A stretch of DNA of 64,000 nt from Pseudomonas nitroreducens. Lineage in GTDB: Bacteria; Pseudomonadota; Gammaproteobacteria; Pseudomonadales; Pseudomonadaceae. Position numbers and translations under genes: made by a program. Position 1 is the stretch's first letter. Each line of letters begins with the position of its first letter. A model generated the notes under the pieces. That model was not told the DNA's origin and searched no databases. It saw nothing but the letters and a program-made list of their open reading frames with translations. The stretch is taken from positions 62,001 to 126,000 of the forward strand of contig NZ_JALJXP010000007.1 of assembly GCF_024170165.1 (NCBI RefSeq), written 5' to 3'. Positions 26,213 to 33,828 of the stretch are shown piece after piece.

Positions 26213-26929
26213 TCAGTCGGGATACCGTGCGTCGATGACAATTTCCAGCGCATCGGAGCGCCAGAACTCCTGGTCCCACTCCACCAGCCGGCCGTCTTCC
26301 ACATAGCTGGAGCGCTCCACGTACAGCCCTGGCGAGCCCGGTGTCAGTTGCAGCGGCGTTGCCCGCGCCTCCACCAGCGCCGTGGAGTGCATGGCCAGCT
26401 CGGAACGAGACAGCCTCAGCCCCAGTTCCTCGCGCAGCACGCGGGTGAGCGAGGTATCCAGCCCATGATCGAGCAGGCCTGCGCACCAGCTGGCGTCCAG
26501 GGTGATTTCCTCGAGCATCACCGGCCGCTCGTCGACCCAGCGGCGGCGCAGGATGCGGAATACCTCGGCCTCTTCAGCCACCCCCATGCGCCGCGCCAAC
26601 GCCGGCCCGGCCGCGCGGCGTTCGGCAGCCAGCACCTCGGTACGCGGCACGCGGCCCTGGGCCTCGACGTAATCCATGAAGCCCGTGGTCCGCGTCGGGT
26701 TGTAGCGAATGCGCGGTGGCGAGACAAACCAGCCCCGGCGGTTCTCGCGGTACAGCACCCCTTCGGTCTCCAGTTGCTGCAGCGCCTCGCGCAGGGTCAC
26801 GCGGGTGCAGCCGAAGCGCTCCGCCAGCTCGCGCTCGGCGGGCAGGCGCTGGCTCAGGGCGGCATTGGCAATGTCCTGCGCCAGTTGGTCGCGGATGCGC
26901 AGGTAGTGAGGCGTAGGTTCGACCGGCAT
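26213..26929 (-). CDS. GntR-family regulator with UTRA domain
   Basis: The product has 238 residues from ATG 26929 (MPVEPTPHY), chosen for GGAA 7 bases upstream; starts at 26935 and 26944 are possible. The winged HTH covers about 5-70 (LPAERELAERFGCTRVTLREAL), and a UTRA effector domain fills the rest (about 90-235, with VMLEEITLDASW and LYVERSSYVEDGRLVEWD). UTRA regulators bind sugar phosphates, phosphonates or similar ligands. The divergent HAD and PhnZ-like HD genes make a phosphonate-related effector plausible. Confidence 0.88.
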   Translation of the reverse strand: MPVEPTPHYLRIRDQLAQDIANAALSQRLPAERELAERFGCTRVTLREALQQLETEGVLYRENRRGWFVSPPRIRYNPTRTTGFMDYVEAQGRVPRTEVLAAERRAAGPALARRMGVAEEAEVFRILRRRWVDERPVMLEEITLDASWCAGLLDHGLDTSLTRVLREELGLRLSRSELAMHSTALVEARATPLQLTPGSPGLYVERSSYVEDGRLVEWDQEFWRSDALEIVIDARYPD

Positions 26930-27041
26930 GGGCATGTTCCGCAATAAGGCGCGGCGATTATAACGGCATGGCGGCGGACTTCATCGGACCGTCACATTGG
27001 CCCGCTAATCTGGCCTAGACCAATTACCAGAAAAGCCCACC

Positions 27042-27785
27042 ATGCCTGCAACCGCCGACCTTCCGCGCTTCACGACCCTGCTGTTCGGACTGTCGGGCGA
27101 CCTGGTGGACTTCGGCGCAAGGACGCTGCCGGTTGCCCTGCAACGCACCTGCCCCGATTGTCCGCCGGAACGCCTGATCAGCGCACTCGCCCTGCCCCCG
27201 CAGGACGCGCTGGACCTTACCCTGGGCCGCCGTGCCGAGCCCCAGGAGCGCAACCGCTTCCAGTCCGCCCTGGACGCCGCCGCCCAGGCCCACGCCGAAG
27301 CCACTCCCGGGGCCCTCGACGCCCTGCAGACGCTGCACCAGCGCGGTGTGCCCTGCGCCTGGCTCGATGAGCTGCCCGGCGCCACTGCGCTGCACCTGGC
27401 CACCGCCCTCGACGACCGCCTCGCCACCGGTTTGGACATCGCCGGGCGCCAATGGCCCGCGCCGGATTCCTGCTGGCAGGCGCTGATGCAGCTGGACAGC
27501 CCGCACCTGGACGGCTGCGTGCTGGTCAGCGGCCAGCCGCGCCTGCTCCAGGCGGGCCTCAACGCCGGCCTGTGGACCATCGGCCTGGCCACCAGCGGCC
27601 CCCTTTGCGGCCACGCGCCGGGAGACTGGGACGCCCTCGGCAACCTCGACCGCGACCGCCTGCGCGCCCAGGCGACGCTGGGCCTGTACCGCCTCGGCGT
27701 GCACTCGGTGATCGATCATCTGGGCGAGCTGGATTCCTGCCTGCAGGACATCGCCGGCCGCCGCCTGAAAGGAGAAAAGCCATGA
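27042..27785 (+). CDS. HAD-like protein without the nucleophile Asp (phosphonatase-like pseudoenzyme)
   Basis: The product has 247 residues with the layout of phosphonoacetaldehyde hydrolase-like HAD proteins. HAD motif I should read FDxDGT(L)VD. Here it is LLFGLSGDLVDFG: Gly16 replaces the nucleophile Asp, Ser18 the acid/base residue and Asp20 the Thr. Motif II may be CVLVSGQPRLLQAG. The normal phosphoaspartyl chemistry therefore cannot work, so the protein is probably structural or regulatory. Its stop overlaps the next start (ATGA), which ties it to the PhnZ-like HD protein. A similar pair exists in PAO1 (PA2803-PA2804, from memory), so this is a conserved state, not decay. Confidence 0.8.
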   Translation: MPATADLPRFTTLLFGLSGDLVDFGARTLPVALQRTCPDCPPERLISALALPPQDALDLTLGRRAEPQERNRFQSALDAAAQAHAEATPGALDALQTLHQRGVPCAWLDELPGATALHLATALDDRLATGLDIAGRQWPAPDSCWQALMQLDSPHLDGCVLVSGQPRLLQAGLNAGLWTIGLATSGPLCGHAPGDWDALGNLDRDRLRAQATLGLYRLGVHSVIDHLGELDSCLQDIAGRRLKGEKP

Positions 27786-28363
27786 AGCAAGAGCGCCACC
27801 GCTTCCTCGACGAACTGGCCGAGCGTTTCGCCAGCCACGGCGCCGAGCCTTACGGCGAGGCTGTCAGCCAGGCCGAGCACGCGCTGCAGTGCGCCACCCT
27901 GGCCGAGCGCGCCGGTTGTTCCGACAGCCTGGTGATCGCCGCCCTGCTCCACGACATCGGCCACCTCTACGAAGACCCGCAGCTGATCGATGAACAGGAC
28001 CAGCGCCACGAGGAGTTCGGCGCCAACCTGCTGCGCGAGCTGCTGCCCGAATCCGTCTGGCAGCCGATCCGCCTGCATGTGGCCGCCAAGCGCTACCTCT
28101 GCGCGGTCGATCCGGCCTACCACGCCGGCCTGTCCTGGGCTTCACGGCAGAGCCTGGCACTGCAGGGCGGGCCGTTCGACGAGCGCGGCTCCAGCGCCTT
28201 CCTCAACGCGCCCTTCTCCCAGGACGCGCTGACCCTGCGCCGGCTGGACGATCTGGGCAAGGACCCGGCCATGCGCACGCCGGAGCTGGAGCACTTCTTC
28301 CCGCTGCTCGAACGTCTTCTGCGAATTGATCGGCATCAGGCAAGGGTGCGCGCGGCGGGTTAA
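27782..28363 (+). CDS. HD-domain oxygenase, phosphonate-degradation (PhnZ) type
   Basis: The product has 193 residues, starting inside the HAD stop. Metal ligands of the PhnZ-like mixed-valent diiron family are visible: EHALQCA, LLHDIGHLY, HEEFGANLL, and RLHVAAKRYLCAVDP followed by LQGGP. Characterised members oxidatively cleave the C-P bond of a hydroxylated aminophosphonate and usually work with a 2OG oxygenase (PhnY/TmpA). No such partner is adjacent here, so the substrate is uncertain. A UTRA-type GntR gene is divergent from the pair. Confidence 0.85.
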   Translation: MKQERHRFLDELAERFASHGAEPYGEAVSQAEHALQCATLAERAGCSDSLVIAALLHDIGHLYEDPQLIDEQDQRHEEFGANLLRELLPESVWQPIRLHVAAKRYLCAVDPAYHAGLSWASRQSLALQGGPFDERGSSAFLNAPFSQDALTLRRLDDLGKDPAMRTPELEHFFPLLERLLRIDRHQARVRAAG

Positions 28364-28441
28364 GCTCAAAGGCATGGCGATGGACCTTTTCCCCGCTGGG
28401 CGAGGTCCATCTTTGGGTACGTATCGCAGAAGGACACCACC

Positions 28442-28705
28442 ATGCCGACACAACGCCTCCAGGAAGAACTCCAGGCCCTGCGCGACCAGCTGGAACGTCA
28501 GCCGCCGCTGAACGCGGAAGAGCGCGAATCGCTGCAAGCGCTGATCAAGGACATCGAGTTGCAGCTGGCCAACGAAGAGGCGCTGGCCGACGAGACCCTG
28601 ATGGACAACGTCAACCTGGCCGTGGAGCGCTTCGAGGCGAGCCACCCGACGCTGGCCGGCACGCTGCGCTCCATCGTGCAGAGTCTGGCGAACATGGGGA
28701 TCTGA
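28442..28705 (+). CDS. DUF4404 family small protein
   Basis: The product has 87 residues, highly charged and almost entirely helical. Two helical stretches (RLQEELQALRDQLERQP and LQALIKDIELQLANEEAL) precede a short C-terminal segment ending LANMGI. It has no signal peptide and matches the DUF4404 family in length and pattern. Its function is unknown. It lies between the HD gene and a terminator shared with convergent queF. Confidence 0.85.
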   Translation: MPTQRLQEELQALRDQLERQPPLNAEERESLQALIKDIELQLANEEALADETLMDNVNLAVERFEASHPTLAGTLRSIVQSLANMGI

Positions 28706-28730
28706 GCCCTGGTTCGCCGCCCCTAGACGT

Positions 28731-28758
28731 GAAAAACCCGGCTTCGGCCGGGTTTTTC
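28731..28758. terminator. Bidirectional intrinsic terminator
   Basis: GAAAAACCCGGC-TTCG-GCCGGGTTTTTC lies between the DUF4404 gene and convergent queF. Confidence 0.93.
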
Positions 28759-28787
28759 GTATCCGCGTTTTGCAGGCGCACCGAGCC

Positions 28788-29618
28788 TTACTGGCGCACC
28801 AGCCGGCGATTGTCCGGCTGCACCGCTTCGCTGCTGCGGTAGGGATTGATGTCCAGCCCGCCACGGCGCACATAACGCGCGTAGACGGTCAGGCGGGTCG
28901 GCTGCAGCAGACGCTGCAGGTCGAGGTAGATGCGCTCGACGCACTGCTCGTGGAAGTCCTGGTGCTGGCGGAAGGACACGACGTAGGCCAGCAGGCTCGC
29001 GGCATCCAGCGCCGGGCCGTTGTACTCCACGACCAGGGTGCCCCAGTCCGGCTGGCCGGTGACCGGGCAGTTGGATTTGAGCAAGTGGCTGTAGAGCACT
29101 TCGTCGACACGACGGGTGTCGTCGCAGCGCAGCAGTTCCGGGCGCGGGTGATCGTAGCTCTGCACTGCAATGTCCAGGTCATCGACGCAGGTACCTTCGA
29201 TGACTGCCACGCCTTCGCTCGCCACTTCGTCCAGACCACGCACACGCACGCCCACCGGCGCGCCGGCAGCAGCGGACAGGTCACGCTCCATCACCGCGCG
29301 CACGGCTTCGGCGTTGTCGAAGGCGGTCTGGTTCAGCGAATTGAGGTAGAGCTTGAAGGACTTGGACTCGATGATGTTCGGCGACTGCGCCGGGATCGAG
29401 AACTCGCCGATGGCCACCACCGGCTTGCCCGAGTCGGTCAGCCAGGACAGCTCATAGCAGTTCCACAGGTCCACGCCCTGGTACGGCAGGGTTTCCGCGG
29501 TCAGGCCCAGCTCCGCCCACTTGGTGGTGCGGGAGATCGGGAACAGCAGCTCCGGCGCGTAGCTGGAGACGTATTCGCTGGATTTGCCCAGGGGCGAGTG
29601 TTCGGCGGGATGCTGCAT
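28788..29618 (-). CDS. queF: NADPH-dependent 7-cyano-7-deazaguanine reductase
   Basis: The product has 276 residues from ATG 29618 ([18 protein letters not shown]), the length of the bimodular QueF type. The QueF motif [11 protein letters not shown] and the catalytic Cys in [15 protein letters not shown] are present, with [12 protein letters not shown] later. It reduces the nitrile of preQ0 to preQ1 in queuosine biosynthesis. A GTGTATACAA sequence lies 51 bp upstream, resembling the purine operator. The gene is oriented as in PAO1 but is followed on its upstream side by copper genes. Confidence 0.96.
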   Translation of the reverse strand: MQHPAEHSPLGKSSEYVSSYAPELLFPISRTTKWAELGLTAETLPYQGVDLWNCYELSWLTDSGKPVVAIGEFSIPAQSPNIIESKSFKLYLNSLNQTAFDNAEAVRAVMERDLSAAAGAPVGVRVRGLDEVASEGVAVIEGTCVDDLDIAVQSYDHPRPELLRCDDTRRVDEVLYSHLLKSNCPVTGQPDWGTLVVEYNGPALDAASLLAYVVSFRQHQDFHEQCVERIYLDLQRLLQPTRLTVYARYVRRGGLDINPYRSSEAVQPDNRRLVRQ

Positions 29619-29668
29619 GGGGGATGACCTGCTGGATCGGCAATGCGGGTGGTGGCGCGAGGCGGCGA

Positions 29669-29678
29669 GTGTATACAA
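29669..29678. promoter_or_regulatory. TGTATACA palindrome upstream of queF
   Basis: GTGTATACAA matches the purine-cluster operator at nine of ten positions and lies 51 bp upstream of queF. It may be a chance match; the connection is inference. Confidence 0.3.
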
Positions 29679-29753
29679 ATCCGCCGGTCCTTTCAGCAGC
29701 TCGCGGACGAGCCGGGCCAAGCGGTTTCCCTGTAGGAGCGAGCCGTTGGTGCG

Positions 29754-30461
29754 TCAGAACCCCATCCGCACGCCGGCGACCCAGTAGCCCTCCTCCTGAT
29801 CTTCGCCCTCGGCACGGGCGATATCGCCACTGCGGCCGTAGGTCTTGTTCCACACGTAGCCGAAGTACGGCGCGAACTCCCGGCGCACTTCGTAGCGCAG
29901 GCGCAGGCCTGCCTCCAGTTCGCTGCCACCGGCACCCACGCCAGTGTCGCGGTCATCGGCCAGCGCCAGGTTGTACTCCAGCGAGGGTTCGAGGATCAGC
30001 CGCTGGGTCAGCAGCAGTTCGTACTCGGTCTCCAGGCGCAGGGACGGATCGCCGCGCTCGCTGAGGAACAGGTTGGCGTCCACCTCGAACCACTGCGGCG
30101 CCAGGCCCTGGATGCCCAGTACGGCGTAGCTGCGCGACGGGCCCGGCTGGTCGTCGTGACGCACGCCCACCTGCCAGTCCCAGAAGTCCGCGACCATGCG
30201 CTGATAGAGCAGCTGCACTTCGTTGTCGGTGGTGGGGCCACCGGCGTCGCGCTCGCCTTCCAGCTTCAGGCGCAGCTTCTGGTAGTCGGTGCCGTACCAG
30301 CCCTGGGCTTCCCAGCCCAGCGCCTGGTCGTTGCCGTGGAAGCGGCTTTCCAGGCGCTGGATCAGCAGCGAGCCCAGGGGCATGTCGTCCATCTCGGCAC
30401 TTTCGGCGGGCAAGGCGAGGCCCAGGGTCGCCGCGCAGGCCACCGTTGCTATGCGTTTCAT
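29754..30461 (-). CDS. copB: Copper resistance outer-membrane protein CopB
   Basis: The product has 235 residues with signal peptide MKRIATVACAATLGLALPAESA. The beta-rich barrel carries family segments ALGWEAQGWYGTDYQKLRL, WDWQVGVRHD and FAPYFGYVWNKTYG, ending in Phe as outer-membrane barrels do. It lacks the long Met/His-rich N-terminal repeat of P. syringae CopB, so copper sequestration may be reduced. It is the last gene of cupredoxin-copA-copB, 9 bp after copA. Confidence 0.9.
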   Translation of the reverse strand: MKRIATVACAATLGLALPAESAEMDDMPLGSLLIQRLESRFHGNDQALGWEAQGWYGTDYQKLRLKLEGERDAGGPTTDNEVQLLYQRMVADFWDWQVGVRHDDQPGPSRSYAVLGIQGLAPQWFEVDANLFLSERGDPSLRLETEYELLLTQRLILEPSLEYNLALADDRDTGVGAGGSELEAGLRLRYEVRREFAPYFGYVWNKTYGRSGDIARAEGEDQEEGYWVAGVRMGF

Positions 30462-30470
30462 GGCGGTTCC

Positions 30471-32159
30471 TCAGAGGCTGGCGCTGGCGGGGGCCGGCTC
30501 GACTATGACCTTGCGCATCATGCCGGCGGCCATGTGGTAGATCAGGTGGCAGTGGAAGGCCCATTCACCCAGTGCGTCGGCGGGCACGTCGACGTCCAGG
30601 GTGCTGCCCGGCGCCACGCTGACCACGTGCTTGAGCGGGTTGAAGCGGCCGTTGCCCTTGTCCAGCTGCATCCACATGCCGTGCAGGTGCATGGGGTGGG
30701 TCATCATGGTGTCGTTGACGAAGCGGATGCGTACGCGCTCGCCGTAGGTCAGGCGGATCGGCTCGGCCTCGGAGTACTTCCTGCCGTCGATGGACCAGAA
30801 GTAGCGCTCCATGTTGCCGGTCAGGCGGAACTCGATGGTGCGGTCCGGCGCGCGGTAGTCGGCATAGGGGCGCATGGCCTTGAGGTCCGCATAGACCAGC
30901 AGGCGGTTGCCCGGCGCGGCCGGCTGCGGCGCCAGCCCGCTGCCCGGTGCGTAGTCGGACTTCGGCGCGGCCATGGCCGAGTGATCCATGCCCGCCATCT
31001 GCGAAGGGTCCATGCCGGCCATGCTGGAGTGATCCATGCCGGCCATGTCCCCAGCGCCAGAGTCGGCACCCTGCCCCGCCATCGCCATGCCACTGCGGTC
31101 CATGCCTTCATGGTTCATGCCCATGTCGGCCATGGTCAGCAGGGGCCGTTCGCGCAGCGCCGGCACCTCGGCCTGCAATCCGGCGCGCGGCGTCAGGGTG
31201 GCGCGGGCGTAGCCGCTGCGGTCCATGGCTTCGGCGAAGAAGGTGTAGGCGCGGTCTTCCTGCGGCTGGACTATCACGTCGTAGGTCTCGGCCACGGCGA
31301 TGCGCAATTCGTCCACCGTCACCGGCTGCACGTCGTTGCCGTCGGCCTGCACCACGGTCATCTTCAGGCCGGGGATGCGCAGGTCGAAATAGCTCATGCC
31401 CGAGCCATTGATGAGGCGCAGGCGCACCCGTTCGCCGGGCCTGAACAGGCCGGTCCAGTTCTGCTCGCTGTCCTGGCCGTTGACCAGGAAGCGGAAGCCG
31501 GTGATGTCGGCGATGTCCGTCGGCGTCATGCGCATGCCGCCCCAGTCCAGGCGGTCGCGCAGGGTCGCCATGAAGCCATTGGCGCCGGAGTCGGCGATGA
31601 AGTCGCCAAGGGTGCGCTGGTTGCGGTTGTAGTAGTCGCTCTGCTTCTTCAGGTTGGCGAACACGGTTTCCGGGCGGGTGTCGTGCCAGTCGGCCAGCAG
31701 CAGGGTGTACTCGCGGTCGTAACGGTACGGTTCCCGCGCCTTCGGCTCGATCACCAGCGGGCCGTAGAGCCCCTCGATTTCCTGGAAGTCGCTGTGGGCG
31801 TGATACCAGTAGGTGCCGGACTGCTTCACGCTGAAGCGGTAGGTGAAGGTCTCGCCGGGCTTGATGCCGGGGAAACTGATGCCCGGCACGCCGTCCTGGG
31901 TGTAGGGCAGGATCAGCCCGTGCCAGTGCAGCGAAGTGTCGCGGTCGAGGGTGTTGGTGACACGCAGCTCGACGTCCTCGCCCTCCTTGAAGCGCAGCTC
32001 CGGCGCGGGCGTGCGGCCGTTCACCGTGAGCGCCTTGCGGGCGCCGTCGGACAGCTTCAGCTCGCCCTCGCCTATCGTCAGGTCATACACCCCCGCCTGC
32101 ACCGCCAACGGTGCCAGCAGCAGCGCCCCCAGAGCCCACTCCCTTGCGCGGATCATCAT
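30471..32159 (-). CDS. copA: Periplasmic multicopper oxidase CopA
   Basis: The product has 562 residues; start at the first of two ATG codons (32159), 7 bp after the cupredoxin stop. The signal peptide ends LAPLAVQA. All four copper motifs of multicopper oxidases are present: HWHG, YWYHAHSDFQ, HPMHLHG and FHCHLIYHM. A Met-rich loop between the second and third domains (about 345-400) contains repeats such as MAGMDHSSMAGMDPSQM. It oxidises Cu(I) to Cu(II) and binds copper in the periplasm. The signal peptide has no twin-arginine pair (MMIRAREWALG), unusual for CopA, so Sec export or a diverged Tat signal is possible. Confidence 0.94.
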   Translation of the reverse strand: MMIRAREWALGALLLAPLAVQAGVYDLTIGEGELKLSDGARKALTVNGRTPAPELRFKEGEDVELRVTNTLDRDTSLHWHGLILPYTQDGVPGISFPGIKPGETFTYRFSVKQSGTYWYHAHSDFQEIEGLYGPLVIEPKAREPYRYDREYTLLLADWHDTRPETVFANLKKQSDYYNRNQRTLGDFIADSGANGFMATLRDRLDWGGMRMTPTDIADITGFRFLVNGQDSEQNWTGLFRPGERVRLRLINGSGMSYFDLRIPGLKMTVVQADGNDVQPVTVDELRIAVAETYDVIVQPQEDRAYTFFAEAMDRSGYARATLTPRAGLQAEVPALRERPLLTMADMGMNHEGMDRSGMAMAGQGADSGAGDMAGMDHSSMAGMDPSQMAGMDHSAMAAPKSDYAPGSGLAPQPAAPGNRLLVYADLKAMRPYADYRAPDRTIEFRLTGNMERYFWSIDGRKYSEAEPIRLTYGERVRIRFVNDTMMTHPMHLHGMWMQLDKGNGRFNPLKHVVSVAPGSTLDVDVPADALGEWAFHCHLIYHMAAGMMRKVIVEPAPASASL

Positions 32160-32166
32160 GGCGCGC

Positions 32167-32718
32167 TCAGGGCTTGACGGTCAGTTTGCCGACCATGCCG
32201 GCCTGGTAGTGCCCCGGGATGTTGCAGGCAAATTCCAGGCTGGTGGCCTTGCTGAAGGTCCAGGTCAGCTCGGCGGTCTTGCCCGGCTCCACCAGCACGC
32301 TGTTGGGGTCGTCGTGCTTCATCATCTGGCCCATCGGCTGGTCGCCATGGCCCATTTTCGAATGATCCATCTGGCTCATGTCGTGCTGCATGCCGGTGGG
32401 GGTGAGCATTCCGGAGTCCATCATCTGCTGCATTTCCTGCTGGTGGCCGGCGTGCATCGCGGCGCTGCCCAGGTTGAATTCATGCAGCAGGCTGCCGGTG
32501 TTCTGGATGACGAAGCGCACGGTCTCACCTGGCTTCACGTCGATGCTTTCCGGCTCGAAGAACATCTCGCCCAGCTTGATCTCGACGGTGCGGGTGGCCT
32601 GGGCGGCCTTGGCCGGCTTGCCGAAGTCGTAGGCGTGCCCGGCATCGGCCAGGACCGGCAGGCTGATGGCGGCGGCGAGGCCAAGGACGGAGGCTTGGAG
32701 CAGATGACGCAGGGACAT
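32167..32718 (-). CDS. Periplasmic copper-binding cupredoxin
   Basis: The product has 183 residues with signal peptide ending SLPVLA. The cupredoxin fold has type I copper ligands His in GSLLHEFNLG, and Cys, His and Met in EFACNIPGHYQAGM. A Met/His-rich insertion (about 90-130, with HQQEMQQMMDSGM and MDHSKMGHGD) may bind extra copper. It heads the cupredoxin-copA-copB operon. An ATTAC-N5-TGTCAG box lies 66 bp upstream, similar to one before copR, so CopR control is likely. Confidence 0.92.
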   Translation of the reverse strand: MSLRHLLQASVLGLAAAISLPVLADAGHAYDFGKPAKAAQATRTVEIKLGEMFFEPESIDVKPGETVRFVIQNTGSLLHEFNLGSAAMHAGHQQEMQQMMDSGMLTPTGMQHDMSQMDHSKMGHGDQPMGQMMKHDDPNSVLVEPGKTAELTWTFSKATSLEFACNIPGHYQAGMVGKLTVKP

Positions 32719-32784
32719 GGCGACTCTCCTTTAAGGTCTGTGGCCATGGTCGCTGTCGGCAGCTGAGGGCTAGCTGTCGGGAAG

Positions 32785-32800
32785 ATTACAACTCTGTCAG
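32785..32800 (-). promoter_or_regulatory. Candidate CopR box before the cupredoxin-copAB operon
   Basis: ATTACAACTCTGTCAG shares the pattern ATTAC-N5-TGWCAG with ATTACCCTGATGACAG at 33101-33116 in front of copR. Both lie upstream of copper genes. Assignment to CopR is inferred. Confidence 0.5.
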
Positions 32801-32840
32801 CTTGGCGCTATCCGGTTCGGCGCGGGGTATAAAGAGGGCG

Positions 32841-32864
32841 AAAAAAAGCCCGCCGAAGGGCGGG
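32841..32864 (-). terminator. Intrinsic terminator after the PtrA-like gene
   Basis: On the minus strand GCCCGCC-CTT-CGGCGGGC is followed by seven T. It separates the small gene from the cupredoxin promoter. Confidence 0.9.
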
Positions 32865-32889
32865 CAAGGGGCACCACAATGAATCGGGT

Positions 32890-33021
32890 TCAGCAGGCCT
32901 GGCGCGCCGTCGCGGCCTGTTCCTGCATGCGCTGGAAGGTGATGTCCCCTCCTCCATCGGCCAGTGCCGGCGCGGCGGGGAACAACAACACGGCGAACAG
33001 CGTGGAAATGATCAGGTGCAT
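32890..33021 (-). CDS. PtrA-like small periplasmic protein (43 residues)
   Basis: This short reading frame starts at ATG 33021 with GAGGAG 7 bases upstream and ends at 32890. A clear signal peptide (MHLIISTLFAVLLFPAAPALA) precedes a mature part of only 22 residues starting DGGGDITFQRMQEQAA. The DGGxDxTF start is typical of the PtrA N-terminal family, copper-inducible periplasmic proteins; PtrA of P. aeruginosa (from memory 63 residues, gene next to copR) is reported to repress type III secretion. This one is shorter. Its position divergent from copR and its own terminator support a real copper-regulated gene. Confidence 0.78.
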   Translation of the reverse strand: MHLIISTLFAVLLFPAAPALADGGGDITFQRMQEQAATARQAC

Positions 33022-33065
33022 GGCGAGCTCCTCGATGGCGCTGGAAAATGAACACGCCGCCAGTC

Positions 33066-33116
33066 TGTAACGCCGACACTGTCAGTTCGCTGACCGCCCC
33101 ATTACCCTGATGACAG
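33066..33116. promoter_or_regulatory. copR/ptrA divergent regulatory region
   Basis: Two candidate boxes are present: TGTAAC-N8-TGTCAG (33066-33085) and ATTAC-N5-TGACAG (33101-33116). They face the PtrA-like gene and copR, respectively, and resemble the box before the cupredoxin operon. Confidence 0.45.
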
Positions 33117-33147
33117 CTGCGCCCAGAGCGCCACAATGGATACCCGG

Positions 33148-33828
33148 ATGAAACTGCTCATCGTCGAAGACGAACCGCGCATTGGCCAGTACCTGCAGCA
33201 GGGCCTGAGCGAGGCCGGCTTCGCCGTCGACCTGACCGCCGACGGCGACGAAGGCCTGCAACTGGCACTGGCCGGTGAACATGACCTGCTGATCCTCGAT
33301 GTGATGCTGCCCGGCCGCGATGGCTGGCAGATTCTCCAGGCGCTGCGCCAGGCAGGCAGCGCGGTGCCGGTGCTGTTCCTCACCGCCCGCGATGCCGTGG
33401 AAGACCGTGTGCGCGGCCTGGAACTGGGCGCCGACGACTACCTGGTGAAACCCTTCGCCTTCGTCGAACTATTGGCCCGCGTGCGCACGCTGTTGCGTCG
33501 CGGTGGCCAGCAACTGCAGGAAACCACCCTGCAGCTGGCGGACCTCGAACTGGACCTGCTGCGTCGCCGCGTACAACGCGCCGGCAAGCGCATCGACCTG
33601 ACCGCCAAGGAGTTCGCCCTGCTGGAACTGCTGCTGCGCCGCAGCGGCGAGGTGCTGCCCAAGTCGCTGATCGCATCCCAGGTGTGGGACATGAATTTCG
33701 ACAGCGACACCAACGTCATCGAAGTCGCCATCCGCCGCCTGCGCGCCAAGGTCGACGACGACTTCCCGCAGCGCCTGATCCACACTGTGCGCGGCATGGG
33801 CTACGTGATGGAAGAGCGCGAAGCATGA
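33148..33828 (+). CDS. copR: Copper-responsive response regulator CopR
   Basis: The product has 226 residues from ATG 33148 ([13 protein letters not shown]), preferred over ATG 33136 because it matches the usual family start. The receiver has the Asp in [14 protein letters not shown] and Lys in YLVKPFAF; the C-terminal OmpR/PhoB winged helix includes [14 protein letters not shown] and [17 protein letters not shown]. It activates copper-resistance operons when phosphorylated by CopS. It overlaps copS by ATGA and faces the PtrA-like gene. Confidence 0.94.
   Translation: MKLLIVEDEPRIGQYLQQGLSEAGFAVDLTADGDEGLQLALAGEHDLLILDVMLPGRDGWQILQALRQAGSAVPVLFLTARDAVEDRVRGLELGADDYLVKPFAFVELLARVRTLLRRGGQQLQETTLQLADLELDLLRRRVQRAGKRIDLTAKEFALLELLLRRSGEVLPKSLIASQVWDMNFDSDTNVIEVAIRRLRAKVDDDFPQRLIHTVRGMGYVMEEREA

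Noticed and set aside
29619-29753. preQ1 riboswitch upstream of queF
   Set aside because: No preQ1 aptamer-like hairpin plus A-rich tail could be found in the leader.
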